Source: Actibacterium sp. XHP0104 (GTDB lineage Bacteria > Pseudomonadota > Alphaproteobacteria > Rhodobacterales > Rhodobacteraceae). From it: 64,000 nucleotides of DNA. The stretch is from contig NZ_JAOWLE010000005.1 of assembly GCF_025751515.1 (NCBI RefSeq), positions 1-64,000 on the forward strand. Direction: 5' to 3'. The notes beneath the pieces were generated by a model. That model worked only from the letters and a program-made list of their open reading frames with translations. It made no database searches and had not been told where the DNA came from. The translations under genes were made by a program, and so were the position numbers. Below are positions 7,714-16,269 of the stretch, in pieces; the first letter of the stretch is position 1; every line of letters begins with the position of its first letter.

Positions 7714-8544
7714 TCAGGCAGAGATCGCGCGCGTCAGGCCACTTATACGCACGGGCTGACCGGTGCCGGGCAATGGTGCGACATGAATATGCGACGGCAT
7801 CCCCATATCGGCGCCTTGAATGACGTCGAATGCCCCATAGGCCAAGCCTGCATCGCGTAAATATCCACCCAGTGCAGCGGCTGCGGCCCCGGTGGCCGGG
7901 TCTTCGTAAACCCCGTGACCGGCAAACGGGTTACGGCTGTGAAACAGGACATCGGTTTCGCGCCAGATCAGGTCAATCGTGACCAGCCCGAATTCGCGCA
8001 TCAGGGCCGCTCCGGCGCTGAACTCATAGCTCATGTTTTGCAGCAGGGCATGATCCCGCAATGCAATCAGCAAGTGCTCGGCACCAGCATTGATTCGGAC
8101 AATCGGAACGGAAGGGTCCAGATCGCTGTGATCCCAGCCAAAGAGATCCAGCACCCGTTTGGCCAGAGGCGCCTCGACTGGCCGGAAAGAGGTGGGCGGC
8201 GAGAGCAGCGTAATCTGCCATCCCTCTTGGGTCTGTTCAGCACTCACATGAATCTGCGCCTCGTTCAGCGTCAATGAATAGTCGCCTCGCCCGTGAACCC
8301 CGGCAAGAACAGCGCCCAAAGCGATTGTAGCATGGCCGCAAAACGGCACTTCGCCGTCAGGCGCGAAATACCGCACCCGATAGCCAGACTCTCGCGGAAC
8401 GACAAAGGCGGTTTCGGAATATCCTACCTCGGTGGCCACGCGTTGCATCTCTGCGTCGGGGGGCATCTGGGCCAGCAGCGCCACACCTGCCGGATTACCC
8501 CCTGCCTCGCCCCTCGAGAAAGCTGCGATATGTTGAACGTTCAT
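7714..8544 (-). CDS. PhzF-family isomerase
   Basis: 276 residues from ATG 8544; an upstream in-frame start at 8577 adds only a non-conserved leader. Family marks are GNPAGV near residue 18, the VGYSETAF strand holding the general-acid glutamate, CGHATIALG, and DPATGAAAAALG near the C-terminus. PhzF-like enzymes are two-lobed diaminopimelate-epimerase-fold isomerases; PhzF itself acts in phenazine synthesis, but no phenazine genes are here, so the substrate is unknown. It is divergent from trpA across 95 nt. Confidence 0.85.
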   Translation of the reverse strand: MNVQHIAAFSRGEAGGNPAGVALLAQMPPDAEMQRVATEVGYSETAFVVPRESGYRVRYFAPDGEVPFCGHATIALGAVLAGVHGRGDYSLTLNEAQIHVSAEQTQEGWQITLLSPPTSFRPVEAPLAKRVLDLFGWDHSDLDPSVPIVRINAGAEHLLIALRDHALLQNMSYEFSAGAALMREFGLVTIDLIWRETDVLFHSRNPFAGHGVYEDPATGAAAAALGGYLRDAGLAYGAFDVIQGADMGMPSHIHVAPLPGTGQPVRISGLTRAISA

Positions 8545-8639
8545 AAGAGGTCCCTTAACACCAATCAAAATAGCCACGAGCGCTTGATTTCCACTTGGGC
8601 ATACAGCAAACCCGGTTCAAGAAAAACCTGAGGACTCCT

Positions 8640-9431
8640 ATGACTCGTATCGACGCCAAATTCGCCGCCCTGAAAGCCGAAGGCAAAAAGGCCTTTGTCG
8701 CCTATGTGATGGCGGGCGATCCCGATTACGAGACCTCGCTGGAGATCGTGAAGGGCCTGCCGGGCGCGGGTGTTGATGTGATCGAACTGGGCCTGCCCTT
8801 TACCGATCCGATGGCCGATGGCCCCACCATCCAACTGGCCGGGCAGCGCGCGCTTGAGGCCGGGCAGACGCTGCAAAAAACGCTGGATATGGCGGCAGAG
8901 TTCCGCAAGGGCGATGACGAGACCCCGATCGTGCTGATGGGCTATTACAACCCGATCTACAATCGCGGCGTGCCCAAGTTCCTTGAGGATGCCAAGGCCG
9001 CCGGCATTGACGGGCTGATCGTGGTGGACCTGCCCCCCGAAGAAGATTCAGAGCTGTGCATTCCTGCCACCGAGGCGGGGATGAATTTCATCCGCCTGGC
9101 GACCCCCACCACCGATGACAAGCGCCTGCCCAAGGTTCTGCAAAACACGTCGGGCTTTGTCTATTACGTCTCGATCACCGGGATCACCGGCGCGGGCGAG
9201 GCCCAGGCCGGCGACGTGGCCCCCGAGGTCGCCCGCATCAAGTCGCAGACCGATCTGCCCGTGATCGTGGGCTTTGGCATCAAGACGCCTGACGCGGCGC
9301 AGAACATCGCCGGCGTGGCCGATGGCGCGGTTGTGGGCTCGGCCATCGTCAAGCTGGTCGAAGAGCGCAAGCCCGTGGCCGACATCCTGGCCTATGTGAA
9401 ATCGCTGGCCGACGGCGCCCACCGCGCCTGA
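8640..9431 (+). CDS. trpA: Tryptophan synthase alpha subunit
   Basis: 263-residue TIM barrel that splits indole-3-glycerol phosphate into indole and glyceraldehyde-3-phosphate, passing indole to TrpB. The two catalytic acids are at the canonical positions, Glu49 (VIELG) and Asp60 (MADGP). Start at ATG 8640 with AGGA five bases upstream; an ATG-less extension to 8595 is unlikely. The partner trpF-trpB pair lies about 7 kb away on the minus strand, so the complex is made from two separate transcription units. Confidence 0.97.
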   Translation: MTRIDAKFAALKAEGKKAFVAYVMAGDPDYETSLEIVKGLPGAGVDVIELGLPFTDPMADGPTIQLAGQRALEAGQTLQKTLDMAAEFRKGDDETPIVLMGYYNPIYNRGVPKFLEDAKAAGIDGLIVVDLPPEEDSELCIPATEAGMNFIRLATPTTDDKRLPKVLQNTSGFVYYVSITGITGAGEAQAGDVAPEVARIKSQTDLPVIVGFGIKTPDAAQNIAGVADGAVVGSAIVKLVEERKPVADILAYVKSLADGAHRA

Positions 9432-9539
9432 TTGTTTCACATCCTTGATTTGCCGCGCGGACGCGTTGGGCGCTAGACTGATCCGTGAAAGGGTTGGGAT
9501 GAACCTGCGCGCGACGCTCTCGATGCCCCTGCACCCCCG

Positions 9540-10181
9540 ATGCTGACCACCAGATGGATCGCGGTGCTTGCGGCCTATGGCGCGCTGATGGCCTTGGGCA
9601 TCGGCGCCAGTCAGGTTCTTTACACCTTTGCCGCCCCCAATCTGACCGAGGGCGAGGTTCTGGGCCTGAACGCGATGGTGGTCACTGTGGTGGCGATCTA
9701 TGTGCTGGCCTCGGCCATCCCGTTCGTGCCGGGGGCCGAGATCGGGCTGGGCATGCTGATGGTGTTCGGGGCGCCGGTGGCGGTGCTGGTCTATCTGTGC
9801 ATGGTCGCGGCGCTGTGCCTGGCCTTTCTGGCCGGGCGGCTTGTGCCGCAGGCCGCATTGGTTCGTTTTTTTGAGTTCCTGCACCTGCGCCGTGCCGCGG
9901 CTCTGGCCCGGCAAAGCGCCGATATGCCCCCCGATCAACGCCTGAACCTGTTGATCGAACGCGCGCCAACGCGGCTGATCCCGTTCCTGCTGCGGCACCG
10001 CTATCTGGCGCTGGCGCTGGCATTCAACCTGCCCGGCAACAGCCTGCTGGGCGGCGGCGGCGGGCTGGCGATGTTCGCGGGGCTGTCGCGGCTGTTCGCG
10101 ATCCGGTGGTTCCTGCTGAGCGTGGTGCTGGCCGTGGCGCCGGTGCCGGCGCTGATCATGCTGATCGGCTATCACCCCTAA
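9540..10181 (+). CDS. Polytopic membrane protein, VTT/DedA-like
   Basis: 213 residues with about five hydrophobic segments. The stretches IPFVPGAEIG near 60 and FNLPGNSLLGGGGG near 163 resemble the paired re-entrant motifs of VTT-domain (DedA/TVP38/SNARE-associated) proteins, thought to move lipids or related small molecules across membranes. A charged cytoplasmic loop lies around 110-145. The ATG at 9540 overlaps the end of a 15-codon reading frame beginning at 9499, whose status is unknown. Function is inferred only from these motifs. Confidence 0.6.
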   Translation: MLTTRWIAVLAAYGALMALGIGASQVLYTFAAPNLTEGEVLGLNAMVVTVVAIYVLASAIPFVPGAEIGLGMLMVFGAPVAVLVYLCMVAALCLAFLAGRLVPQAALVRFFEFLHLRRAAALARQSADMPPDQRLNLLIERAPTRLIPFLLRHRYLALALAFNLPGNSLLGGGGGLAMFAGLSRLFAIRWFLLSVVLAVAPVPALIMLIGYHP

Positions 10182-10245
10182 GCTGGCGCATTGCAATGCC
10201 CGCCGCAAATTGGTAGCAAACCTTGACCAATTTGCGAGAGTCTCC

Positions 10246-11409
10246 ATGCCCGTCATCACCTGCATCGACGATCTGCGTCGCCTCTACAAACGCCGCGCGC
10301 CCAAGATGTTTTACGACTATGCCGAAACCGGCAGTTGGACGGGCCAGACATTCACCGAGAACACCACCGACTTTCAGAAAATCTATCTGCGCCAGCGCGT
10401 GGCCGTCGACATGGAGGGCCGCAGCACCCGGTCGCGCATGATCGGTCAGGATGTGGCGATGCCCGTGGCGCTGGCGCCCGTGGGGATGACCGGGATGCAA
10501 TGCGCCGATGGCGAGATCAAGGCCGCCCGCGCGGCGCGTGATTTCGGCGTGCCCTATACCCTGTCGACCATGTCGATCTGCTCGATCGAGGACGTGGCCG
10601 AGGCCACCAACGCGCCCTTCTGGTTCCAGCTATATGTGATGCGTGACGAGGACTACGTCGACCGGCTGATCCAGCGGGCCAAGGATGCGGGCTGTAACGC
10701 GATGGTGCTGACGCTGGATCTGCAGATCCTGGGGCAGCGCCACAAGGATCTGAAAAACGGCCTGTCGACCCCGCCCAAGCCGACGCTGAACACCCTGCTG
10801 GATCTCAGCACCAAATGGCGCTGGGGCATGGGCATGCTGGGCACGAAACGCCGGCAGTTCGGCAATATCGTCGGCCATGCGCGCGATGTGGGCGATATGA
10901 CGTCGCTGATCGACTGGACGCATAAACAGTTCGACCCGCGGCTCGATTGGGAAAAGGTCAAGGACTACAAACGCAAATGGGGCGGCAAGCTGATCCTCAA
11001 GGGCATTCTGGATGCCGAGGACGCCAAGATGGCCCTGCAAGTCGGCGCCGATGCGATCATCGTGTCGAACCATGGCGGGCGTCAGCTGGACGGCGCGATC
11101 TCGGCCATCCGCGCGCTTCCGTCGATCATGGATGCGGTGGGTGACAAGGTCGAGGTGCATCTCGACAGCGGTATCCGCTCGGGTCAGGACGTGCTCAAGG
11201 CGCTGGCGCTGGGGGCGACGGGCACCTATGTGGGCCGCGCCTATATCTATGGGCTAGGCGCGATGGGCCAGGCCGGGGTGACCAAGGCGCTCGAGATCAT
11301 CCACAAGGAACTGGACACCACCATGGCGCTTTGCGGTCGAAAATCCGTGACGGATCTCGACCGCAGCGTTCTTTTGGTGCCCAAGGGCTTTGCGGGCGAC
11401 TGGGAATAG
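10246..11409 (+). CDS. lldD: FMN-dependent alpha-hydroxy-acid dehydrogenase (L-lactate dehydrogenase type)
   Basis: 387 residues from ATG 10246. The FMN-binding barrel of the lactate/glycolate oxidase family is clear: ALAPVGMTGM near 80, and SNHGGRQLDGA near 275 with the catalytic His, followed by LDSGIRSGQD and the phosphate-binding region. It oxidises an alpha-hydroxy acid, most likely L-lactate to pyruvate, feeding electrons to the respiratory chain. No lactate permease or LldR regulator lies nearby, so related substrates such as glycolate or mandelate stay possible. The gene ends 3 nt from the convergent GNAT gene. Confidence 0.85.
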   Translation: MPVITCIDDLRRLYKRRAPKMFYDYAETGSWTGQTFTENTTDFQKIYLRQRVAVDMEGRSTRSRMIGQDVAMPVALAPVGMTGMQCADGEIKAARAARDFGVPYTLSTMSICSIEDVAEATNAPFWFQLYVMRDEDYVDRLIQRAKDAGCNAMVLTLDLQILGQRHKDLKNGLSTPPKPTLNTLLDLSTKWRWGMGMLGTKRRQFGNIVGHARDVGDMTSLIDWTHKQFDPRLDWEKVKDYKRKWGGKLILKGILDAEDAKMALQVGADAIIVSNHGGRQLDGAISAIRALPSIMDAVGDKVEVHLDSGIRSGQDVLKALALGATGTYVGRAYIYGLGAMGQAGVTKALEIIHKELDTTMALCGRKSVTDLDRSVLLVPKGFAGDWE

Positions 11410-11412
11410 TCG

Positions 11413-11979
11413 TCAGGTCAGCCGCCCCTGCCGGCGCGGCAGGTGCAGCGCCTGTGCAATCGTGCTTTCGGCCCAAGCCATCGCCGCAAGCGCCATCGCC
11501 TGCATGTCGGGCTTAAGCCGGATCAGGGCGGTCACAACGCCGGCCTCCTGGCTCAGCTCGGCGCCCATGGCCCGCACCATCCGCAGCATGGCGGTGTTTT
11601 CATGCAGAACCAGCAGGCGCACGCAGCGCATGTGGCGCGCGCGGGCCTTTTCCAGCGCGCTTTCGCACAGATGACGGCCCAGACCGCGGCCGCGCCAGTG
11701 CGGCTCGACCGAAACGGCCAGTTCCATTCCGCGCTGCCATCGCGGCCCCGAGGGCAGCAGCTCGGCCAGCCCGACCATCCGGGCGCCCGAGAAATGGCCG
11801 ATCAGCACCGACGCCTTCCAGTCGATACCGTCGACATACCTGCGGATACCGTTGTCGGTGATGCCGGCAAAGAAGCGCATATAGCGATCCTCGGCATCCA
11901 GGCGCAACAGATGCGCCAAGACCGCCGCCTTGTCGCGGTGGCTCAGGACTCGGGTAATCCCGCCTGCGGGTTTGGGCAT
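11413..11979 (-). CDS. GNAT-family N-acetyltransferase
   Basis: 188 residues from ATG 11979, chosen because AGGGCG lies just upstream; an in-frame ATG at 12021 would add 14 residues. The acetyl-CoA site is seen as VEPHWRGRGLGRHL (the Q/R-x-x-G-x-G/A loop), preceded by a beta bulge strand and followed by the conserved VLHENTAMLRMVRAMG helix. Substrate unknown. A perfect 8-bp inverted repeat (TGCGGGGC at 12061, GCCCCGCA at 12090) lies in its leader. Confidence 0.85.
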   Translation of the reverse strand: MPKPAGGITRVLSHRDKAAVLAHLLRLDAEDRYMRFFAGITDNGIRRYVDGIDWKASVLIGHFSGARMVGLAELLPSGPRWQRGMELAVSVEPHWRGRGLGRHLCESALEKARARHMRCVRLLVLHENTAMLRMVRAMGAELSQEAGVVTALIRLKPDMQAMALAAMAWAESTIAQALHLPRRQGRLT

Positions 11980-12328
11980 GACGCCCTGCTTTCCAATCCG
12001 TTCACTCGATACATTGAGCATCTTGAAGACCTTTCATTTGCACAGTCTTCCTCCCAGCTCTGCGGGGCGGCTCTTGGTTTCGGACCTTTGCCCCGCATGA
12101 GGAATAGATTGGCAGATTGCGCTATCAGTTCAAGATGCTGCGGCGCAGAATAGATTTGCGCAAAACACATGCCTCGTAAGGCGCTGTTAATAAAGGTATT
12201 TTCTGATCGCGCTTTTGTGACGCCGCGACAGGCGCTGGAAATGCTGCCTGTTGCCCGTGTGACACGCCCGACCTACACGGAAGTTGCCTCAGAGCCTTAG
12301 AAAATGGGTATTTGCAGGTGTTTTTCAC

Positions 12329-12357
12329 TTTCCAACAAGGGGATTCTGGCCTATACG
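12329..12357 (+). promoter_or_regulatory. Putative sigma-70 promoter of rplY-pth
   Basis: TTTCCA (12329-12334) and TATACG (12352-12357) are spaced by 17 nt; each matches four of six consensus bases. The start point would lie near 12364, giving a leader of about 50 nt. Confidence 0.4.
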
Positions 12358-12370
12358 CGCGGCTTCACGC

Positions 12371-12395
12371 GGGCATACACCCTTGGAGGATGCCC
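12371..12395 (+). promoter_or_regulatory. Leader hairpin upstream of rplY
   Basis: GGGCAT (12371) pairs with ATGCCC (12390) around a 13-nt loop containing GGAGG. It sits just before the true ribosome site AGGAGA (12403-12408) of rplY. It could take part in autogenous control by L25, as for other ribosomal-protein leaders, but no protein-binding motif is recognised. Confidence 0.3.
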
Positions 12396-12414
12396 ATAAC
12401 CTAGGAGAATTATC

Positions 12415-13044
12415 ATGGCTGGTCAGATTCCTGATCTTGAAGTCACGGTTCGCGCGGGGACAGGCAAGGGGGCCGCTCGCCAAGCACGTCGTGACAATCT
12501 GGTTCCCGGTGTCGTCTATGGTGGCGGCGCAGACCCGATCGCAATCAACATCCCCTTCAACGTGCTGTTCAAGCGCCTGAAAGCGGGCCGTTTCATGTCG
12601 ACCCTGTTCAACCTGAAAGCCGAAGGCCAGGACGACGTGCGCGTCATCTGCCGCGGCGTGCAGCGTGACGTGGTCAAAGACCTGCCGATCCACGTCGATT
12701 TCATGCGTCTGCACCGCAGCTCGCGCGTCAACCTGTTCATCCCCGTCGAGTTCATCAACGAGGACAAGGCCCCCGGCATCAAAAAAGGCGGCGTTCTGAC
12801 CGCTGTGCGCCCCGAGGTCGAACTGGTCGTGACCGCTGGTGACATCCCCGATCACATCACCGTTGACCTGACCGGCCTGAATGTCGGCGACATCGTCCAT
12901 ATCTCGGACGTGACCCTGCCCGAAGGCGCCCGCCCGACCATCACCGACCGTGACTTTGTCATCGCCAACATCTCGGCCCCGTCGGGCCTGCGTTCGGCCG
13001 ACAACGACGCCGATGAGGACGAAGGCGAAGCAGCCGAAGAATAA
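12415..13044 (+). CDS. rplY: 50S ribosomal protein L25/Ctc
   Basis: 209-residue long-form L25 (TL5/Ctc type), which binds 5S rRNA in the large subunit. The N-terminal ~95 residues are the L25 barrel ([23 protein letters not shown]), the rest the C-terminal Ctc domain with [12 protein letters not shown] and an acidic tail. AGGAGA six bases before the ATG fixes the start. Next gene is pth, the usual alphaproteobacterial pairing, but a terminator-like hairpin stands between them. Confidence 0.97.
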   Translation: MAGQIPDLEVTVRAGTGKGAARQARRDNLVPGVVYGGGADPIAINIPFNVLFKRLKAGRFMSTLFNLKAEGQDDVRVICRGVQRDVVKDLPIHVDFMRLHRSSRVNLFIPVEFINEDKAPGIKKGGVLTAVRPEVELVVTAGDIPDHITVDLTGLNVGDIVHISDVTLPEGARPTITDRDFVIANISAPSGLRSADNDADEDEGEAAEE

Positions 13045-13066
13045 GACATCGCCAAGCGCGAACAGG

Positions 13067-13094
13067 AAACGCGGGGCCTTGGCCTCGCGTTTTT
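13067..13094 (+). terminator. Rho-independent terminator after rplY
   Basis: AAACGCGGGGCC and GGCCTCGCGTTT form a 12-bp stem with one G-U pair around a TT loop, followed by T residues. It starts 23 nt after the rplY stop; pth, 82 nt from that stop, may depend on readthrough or its own promoter. Confidence 0.75.
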
Positions 13095-13148
13095 GTTTGC
13101 GCCACAGGCAGGCGGGGCTAAGTTATTGCCAATGACAGGAGAGGTTTG

Positions 13149-13841
13149 ATGCGGCTGTTCGTGGGGCTGGGCAATCCCGGCGCGAAATATGCTGGCAACC
13201 GGCACAATATCGGGTTCATGGCGATGGACCAGATCGCCGGCGATCACGGCTTTGGGCCGTGGCGGGCCAAGTTCCAGGGCCAGTTGACCGAGGGCCGGCT
13301 GGGCCGCGAGAAGGTGCTGTTGCTCAAGCCCGAGACCTTCATGAACCTGTCGGGTCAGTCGGTGGGCGAGGCGATGCGGTTCTACAAGCTGACCCCCGAT
13401 GACGTGGTGGTGTTTCACGACGAGCTGGACCTGGCGCCGGGCCGGTGCCGCGTCAAGACCGGCGGCGGCCATGCGGGCCATAACGGGCTGCGTTCGATCC
13501 ACGGCCATATCGGCGAGACCTATCTGCGCGTGCGCATGGGCATCGGGCATCCCGGCCACAAGGATCGGGTCTCGCATTACGTGCTGTCCGATTTCGCCAA
13601 GGCCGATCACGGCTGGCTGGACGACCTGCTGCGCGGCATCAGCGACGGCGCCCCCGCTCTGGCCGAGGGCGACAGCGCCAGGTTTTCCAATGCCGTGGCC
13701 CTGCGCACCGCACCGCCGCGCTCATCCAAAAGCGCCGCGCCCGATGCGGCCAAGGCGCCCCCTGCCCCCGAGGCACCCGCCGCCCAACCCCAAACCGATG
13801 ACCGCAACCCGCTGCAAAAGCTGGTCGACAAGTTCAGGTAG
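13149..13841 (+). CDS. pth: Peptidyl-tRNA hydrolase
   Basis: 230 residues. It frees tRNA from prematurely released peptidyl-tRNAs. Catalytic His19 is in NRHNIGF, Asp in FHDELDL, and the motif [13 protein letters not shown] is present. The C-terminal ~45 residues are an Ala/Pro-rich extension ending in a short basic tail, beyond the E. coli length (194). A GGAGAGG ribosome site precedes TTGATG; ATG 13149 is chosen over TTG 13146. Confidence 0.97.
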   Translation: MRLFVGLGNPGAKYAGNRHNIGFMAMDQIAGDHGFGPWRAKFQGQLTEGRLGREKVLLLKPETFMNLSGQSVGEAMRFYKLTPDDVVVFHDELDLAPGRCRVKTGGGHAGHNGLRSIHGHIGETYLRVRMGIGHPGHKDRVSHYVLSDFAKADHGWLDDLLRGISDGAPALAEGDSARFSNAVALRTAPPRSSKSAAPDAAKAPPAPEAPAAQPQTDDRNPLQKLVDKFR

Positions 13842-13849
13842 GATACGCA

Positions 13850-14242
13850 ATGCAGATGGACCCCTCTGTCAACGTTCTGGGCAAGCCGCTACAGCCGTGC
13901 TCGTCCAAGCCGCTGACCGGGTTCTTTCGCGACGCCCATTGCAACACCTGCGCCAATGACTTTGGCAGCCATACGGTCTGCGCGGTGATGACGGCCGAAT
14001 TCCTGGCCTATTCGAAATATGTCGGCAACGACCTGTCCACGCCGCGCCCCGAATACGGCTTTCCCGGCCTTCAGCCCGGCGACAGCTGGTGCCTGTGCGC
14101 GGGGCGGTTCCTGCAAGCGCATGAAGAGGGCTGCGCCCCCCGCGTGCATCTCGAGGCCACGCATATCAACGCCCTTGAAATCGTGCCCTTGCCGGTGCTG
14201 CGCGCCTATGCGGCCTCGTCGGGCGAGGACGGGGCCGGCTGA
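13850..14242 (+). CDS. DUF2237 family protein
   Basis: 130 residues. It carries the family signature: NVLGKPLQPCS, LTGFFRDAHCNTC, GSHTVCAVMT, FPGLQPGDSWCLCAGR and LEATHINAL. DUF2237 proteins are small cytosolic proteins of unknown function with conserved Cys and Asp residues. It follows pth by 8 nt and is probably cotranscribed. Its last 37 nt overlap the end of the convergent LuxR-type gene. Confidence 0.9.
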   Translation: MQMDPSVNVLGKPLQPCSSKPLTGFFRDAHCNTCANDFGSHTVCAVMTAEFLAYSKYVGNDLSTPRPEYGFPGLQPGDSWCLCAGRFLQAHEEGCAPRVHLEATHINALEIVPLPVLRAYAASSGEDGAG

Positions 14243-14733
14243 TCAGGCACCAACCCGTCGCCCAGCAGATCTTCGATGAACAGGCCCAGCAGTTGGGGCC
14301 GCCCGCTGACCCCGGCCTTGCGATAGATCGCGTTGGTCTGGGCCTTGACCGTGCCCTCGGACGTGTTGCGCAGCGCCGCGATCTCCTGGGTGCTCAGCCC
14401 CTTGATCGCGAACAGCGCCACGTCGCGCTCGGCCGGGGTCAGGCCCCATTCGGCGAAGCGGTCATTCATCACCTCGGTGAATGCCCCCGAGGCCAGGCGC
14501 AGTTTCTCCTGAGCATGGGCCGATTGCTGCATCGTGCGTCGCAGCGCCACCGCGCCCAGCACCACGCCCAGCAACAGGCCAATCGCGGCGCCAATTTCCA
14601 TCATCTCGCGCAATTGCCAGCTGATCGGGGCGGTGCGCACGCCGATGACCGATATCAGGATGTCGGACACGAAGAAGAAGGCGCAGGCAACCTGCACCAT
14701 CAGGATTACGAAGATCACGCCCTTACGTGTCAC
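14206..14733 (-). CDS. Membrane-anchored LuxR-type transcriptional regulator
   Basis: 175 residues: two hydrophobic segments (about 5-29 and 46-66) and then a LuxR/NarL HTH (about 95-160) with LTPAERDVALFAIKGLST and EIAALRNTSEGTVKAQTNAI. There is no receiver or autoinducer domain, so the membrane part would be the sensor. It lies just downstream of, and on the same strand as, two exported Asp-rich proteins, suggesting it responds to the envelope and may control them. It overlaps the DUF2237 gene tail to tail by 37 nt. No target site is visible. Confidence 0.8.
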   Translation of the reverse strand: MTRKGVIFVILMVQVACAFFFVSDILISVIGVRTAPISWQLREMMEIGAAIGLLLGVVLGAVALRRTMQQSAHAQEKLRLASGAFTEVMNDRFAEWGLTPAERDVALFAIKGLSTQEIAALRNTSEGTVKAQTNAIYRKAGVSGRPQLLGLFIEDLLGDGLVPDQPAPSSPDEAA

Positions 14734-14779
14734 TGAGCTGTCCCTGCTGCGCCGTGGTGTCGGCGCTTATGTTCTGATC

Positions 14780-15322
14780 CTAGTCATCGCCGCCCCCGCC
14801 GGGACCGCTGTTGCCCCCGTCGCTGTCGCCATCTCCGTCGCCGTCGCCGTCGCCGTCATCGCCACCCCCGCCGGGGCCGCTATTGTCGTGGTCATCGCCA
14901 CCATCGTCGTCACGATCATTGTCGCGGTCATCGTCACGATCATCATCGCGGTCATCGCGATCGTCGCGGTCGTCATCATCGTCGCGGCCGCGGCGTTTCC
15001 GGCGGTCGTCGTCATCATCAGACTTGCCCTTGCGCGTGCGCTTGGGTTCGGCCTCAAGCAGGCCGCCGCGCTCCGGCTGCGTGACTTTCCAATAGTCGCG
15101 CAGGATCTCGCCCGAATTGGGGTTCACGATGATCTCGCGCTCCAGCCCCTTGCCCTTGGCCTCGATCCGCACACGGCCCAGCAGGGTTTTCTTGGTCTTG
15201 ATCGTGGTAAAGCCCTGGTCGATCAGCTGGCGCACGATCGTTTCCTCGACCGACGCGGAAAAGGCCGGCACCGCCAAAAGCGAGCCAGCCACCAGCATTG
15301 CCAGGAATTGCCGTTTACGCAT
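14780..15322 (-). CDS. Exported PepSY-like protein with Asp-rich tail (paralogue 1)
   Basis: 180 residues from ATG 15322 (a start at 15379 would put 19 residues before the signal peptide). Residues 1-23 are a signal peptide ending AFSA. A compact domain of about 75 residues follows (TIVRQLIDQGFTTIKTKKTLLG; REIIVNPNSGEILRDYW), which recalls a PepSY fold. The last ~85 residues are low-complexity DDR/DDD and DGDGDG runs with GPGGGGDD. It is most likely periplasmic or secreted, with cation (Ca2+) binding by the tail as an inference. The same architecture is found in the gene 104 nt upstream. Confidence 0.7.
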   Translation of the reverse strand: MRKRQFLAMLVAGSLLAVPAFSASVEETIVRQLIDQGFTTIKTKKTLLGRVRIEAKGKGLEREIIVNPNSGEILRDYWKVTQPERGGLLEAEPKRTRKGKSDDDDDRRKRRGRDDDDDRDDRDDRDDDRDDDRDNDRDDDGGDDHDNSGPGGGGDDGDGDGDGDGDSDGGNSGPGGGGDD

Positions 15323-15426
15323 TCGCGTCACCCCGGAACCCACAAATGTGGCGTTTCGCAACTGTTCAGCATCTGGCATGGGTTGGCAAGAGGCGCAGCC
15401 CGCGCCCCTTGCCCCTACTCGATTGA

Positions 15427-16062
15427 TCAGTCGTCACCATCGCCATCGCCATCGCCATCGCCATCGCCGTCACCGCCGCTGCCGCTGCCGCTGCCGCCGC
15501 TACCACTGCCGCTGCCGCCGTGACCATCGCTGTCGTGATCACCGTCGCTGTCGTGATCACCATCGCTGTCATGGTCGCCGTCGCTGTCGCTGTCGCCGTC
15601 ATCGTCGCCACCGCCGCCGTGACCACTGCGATCGCGATCGTGATCATCATCACGATCATCGCTGTCGTCATCATCATCATCATCGTCATCGTCGTCGTCA
15701 CTGCCACGACCACGTCCGCGGCCGCGATGGCCATCATCGTCATCCTCGGCGGCGTGCACCTCGTGCTTGACCAGGTTGCCGGCCCGGTCAAAGCTGCGCT
15801 CGGTCTCGATCCCGGCCTCGGTCACTTCTTCCTTGCGCAGGTTGCCGGCGGCGTCATAGGTGCGCTCGACCTTGGCGGTGGGGCTGGTGCCTTCGATCTT
15901 GACGCCCAGCAGGCCGCGTTTGACCTCGAAATGAGTAAAGCCCTGCCCTGCCAGTTCCTGCACGGCCGACTGCACGGTCTGGTCGTTGGTTGTCTGGCTC
16001 CAGGCGATATTTCCCGACAGCACGATGGCTGCAACCAGGGGATAGAATTTAAGGTTCGGCAT
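15427..16062 (-). CDS. Exported PepSY-like protein with Asp-rich repeat tail (paralogue 2)
   Basis: 211 residues from ATG 16062, which has AAGGA upstream. A signal peptide of about 22 residues (cleavage near AWSQ) leads to a domain related to paralogue 1 (AVQELAGQGFTHFEVKRGLLG vs RQLIDQGFTTIKTKKTLLG) with an extra YDAAGNLRKEE / FDRAGNLVKHE duplication. The tail of about 105 residues is Asp/Gly/Ser-rich, with runs of Asp and DGDHDS hexapeptides. Function unknown; cation-binding or matrix role is possible. The first gene of the set transcribed leftward to the LuxR-type gene. Confidence 0.7.
   Translation of the reverse strand: MPNLKFYPLVAAIVLSGNIAWSQTTNDQTVQSAVQELAGQGFTHFEVKRGLLGVKIEGTSPTAKVERTYDAAGNLRKEEVTEAGIETERSFDRAGNLVKHEVHAAEDDDDGHRGRGRGRGSDDDDDDDDDDDDSDDRDDDHDRDRSGHGGGGDDDGDSDSDGDHDSDGDHDSDGDHDSDGHGGSGSGSGGSGSGSGGDGDGDGDGDGDGDD
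15524..15595. repeat. Four 18-bp tandem repeats encoding DGDHDS-type units
   Basis: Units start at 15524, 15542, 15560 and 15578 and differ by a few bases (CCATCGCTGTCGTGATCA type). They lie inside the tail of paralogue 2; shorter six-base repeats flank them (about 15437-15466). Such coding repeats are prone to copy-number change. Confidence 0.8.
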
Positions 16063-16219
16063 GTCTTTGTTCCTTCTGATTGGTCCCGATGCAGCCATCG
16101 CTGCGGGCCACCCCAGAACAGCACCCCTGACTGCCCTTGCCCATTTACCCAGGGTTTATCGGCACGATTTGATCCATCGATCTAGGCGCATAAACCATAG
16201 TTTATACGCCAAAACGAAG

Positions 16220-16245
16220 AAAGCCCCGCGTCACCGCGAGGCTTT
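16220..16245 (-). terminator. Terminator downstream of trpB
   Basis: On the minus strand AAAGCCTCGCG and CGCGGGGCTTT form an 11-bp stem (one wobble) with a GTGA loop, 25 nt after the trpB stop, followed by a T-rich run. The plus strand also has a T5 run, so it may act both ways. Confidence 0.75.
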
Positions 16246-16269
16246 TTCCGTTCATTATCAGGGCGTTGA

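Larger units (their letters stand above)
11980..12414. other. 435-nt divergent intergenic region between the GNAT gene and rplY
   Basis: No convincing gene. Towards the GNAT gene it holds an 8-bp hairpin (12061-12097). Towards rplY it holds a promoter-like pair (12329-12357) and a leader hairpin (12371-12395). The middle part (about 12100-12320) is less GC-rich and shows no structure I can name. Confidence 0.5.

Noticed and set aside
6550-7860. 436-codon open frame on the plus strand
   Set aside because: Antisense shadow of ychF; composition is typical of a reversed coding strand.
9499-9546. 15-codon frame before the VTT-like gene
   Set aside because: It has a start, a GGG-rich upstream and overlaps the next start, but is too short to judge; it is mentioned only as a possibility in that entry.
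15421-15600. Possible CRISPR-like array
   Set aside because: Units are contiguous, with no spacers, and stay in frame as DGDHDS codons; they are coding repeats.
14767-15791. Plus-strand hydrophobic frames opposite the Asp-rich genes
   Set aside because: Val/Ile/Ala-rich runs are just the complement of Asp-rich codons; signal peptides and ribosome sites support the minus strand.
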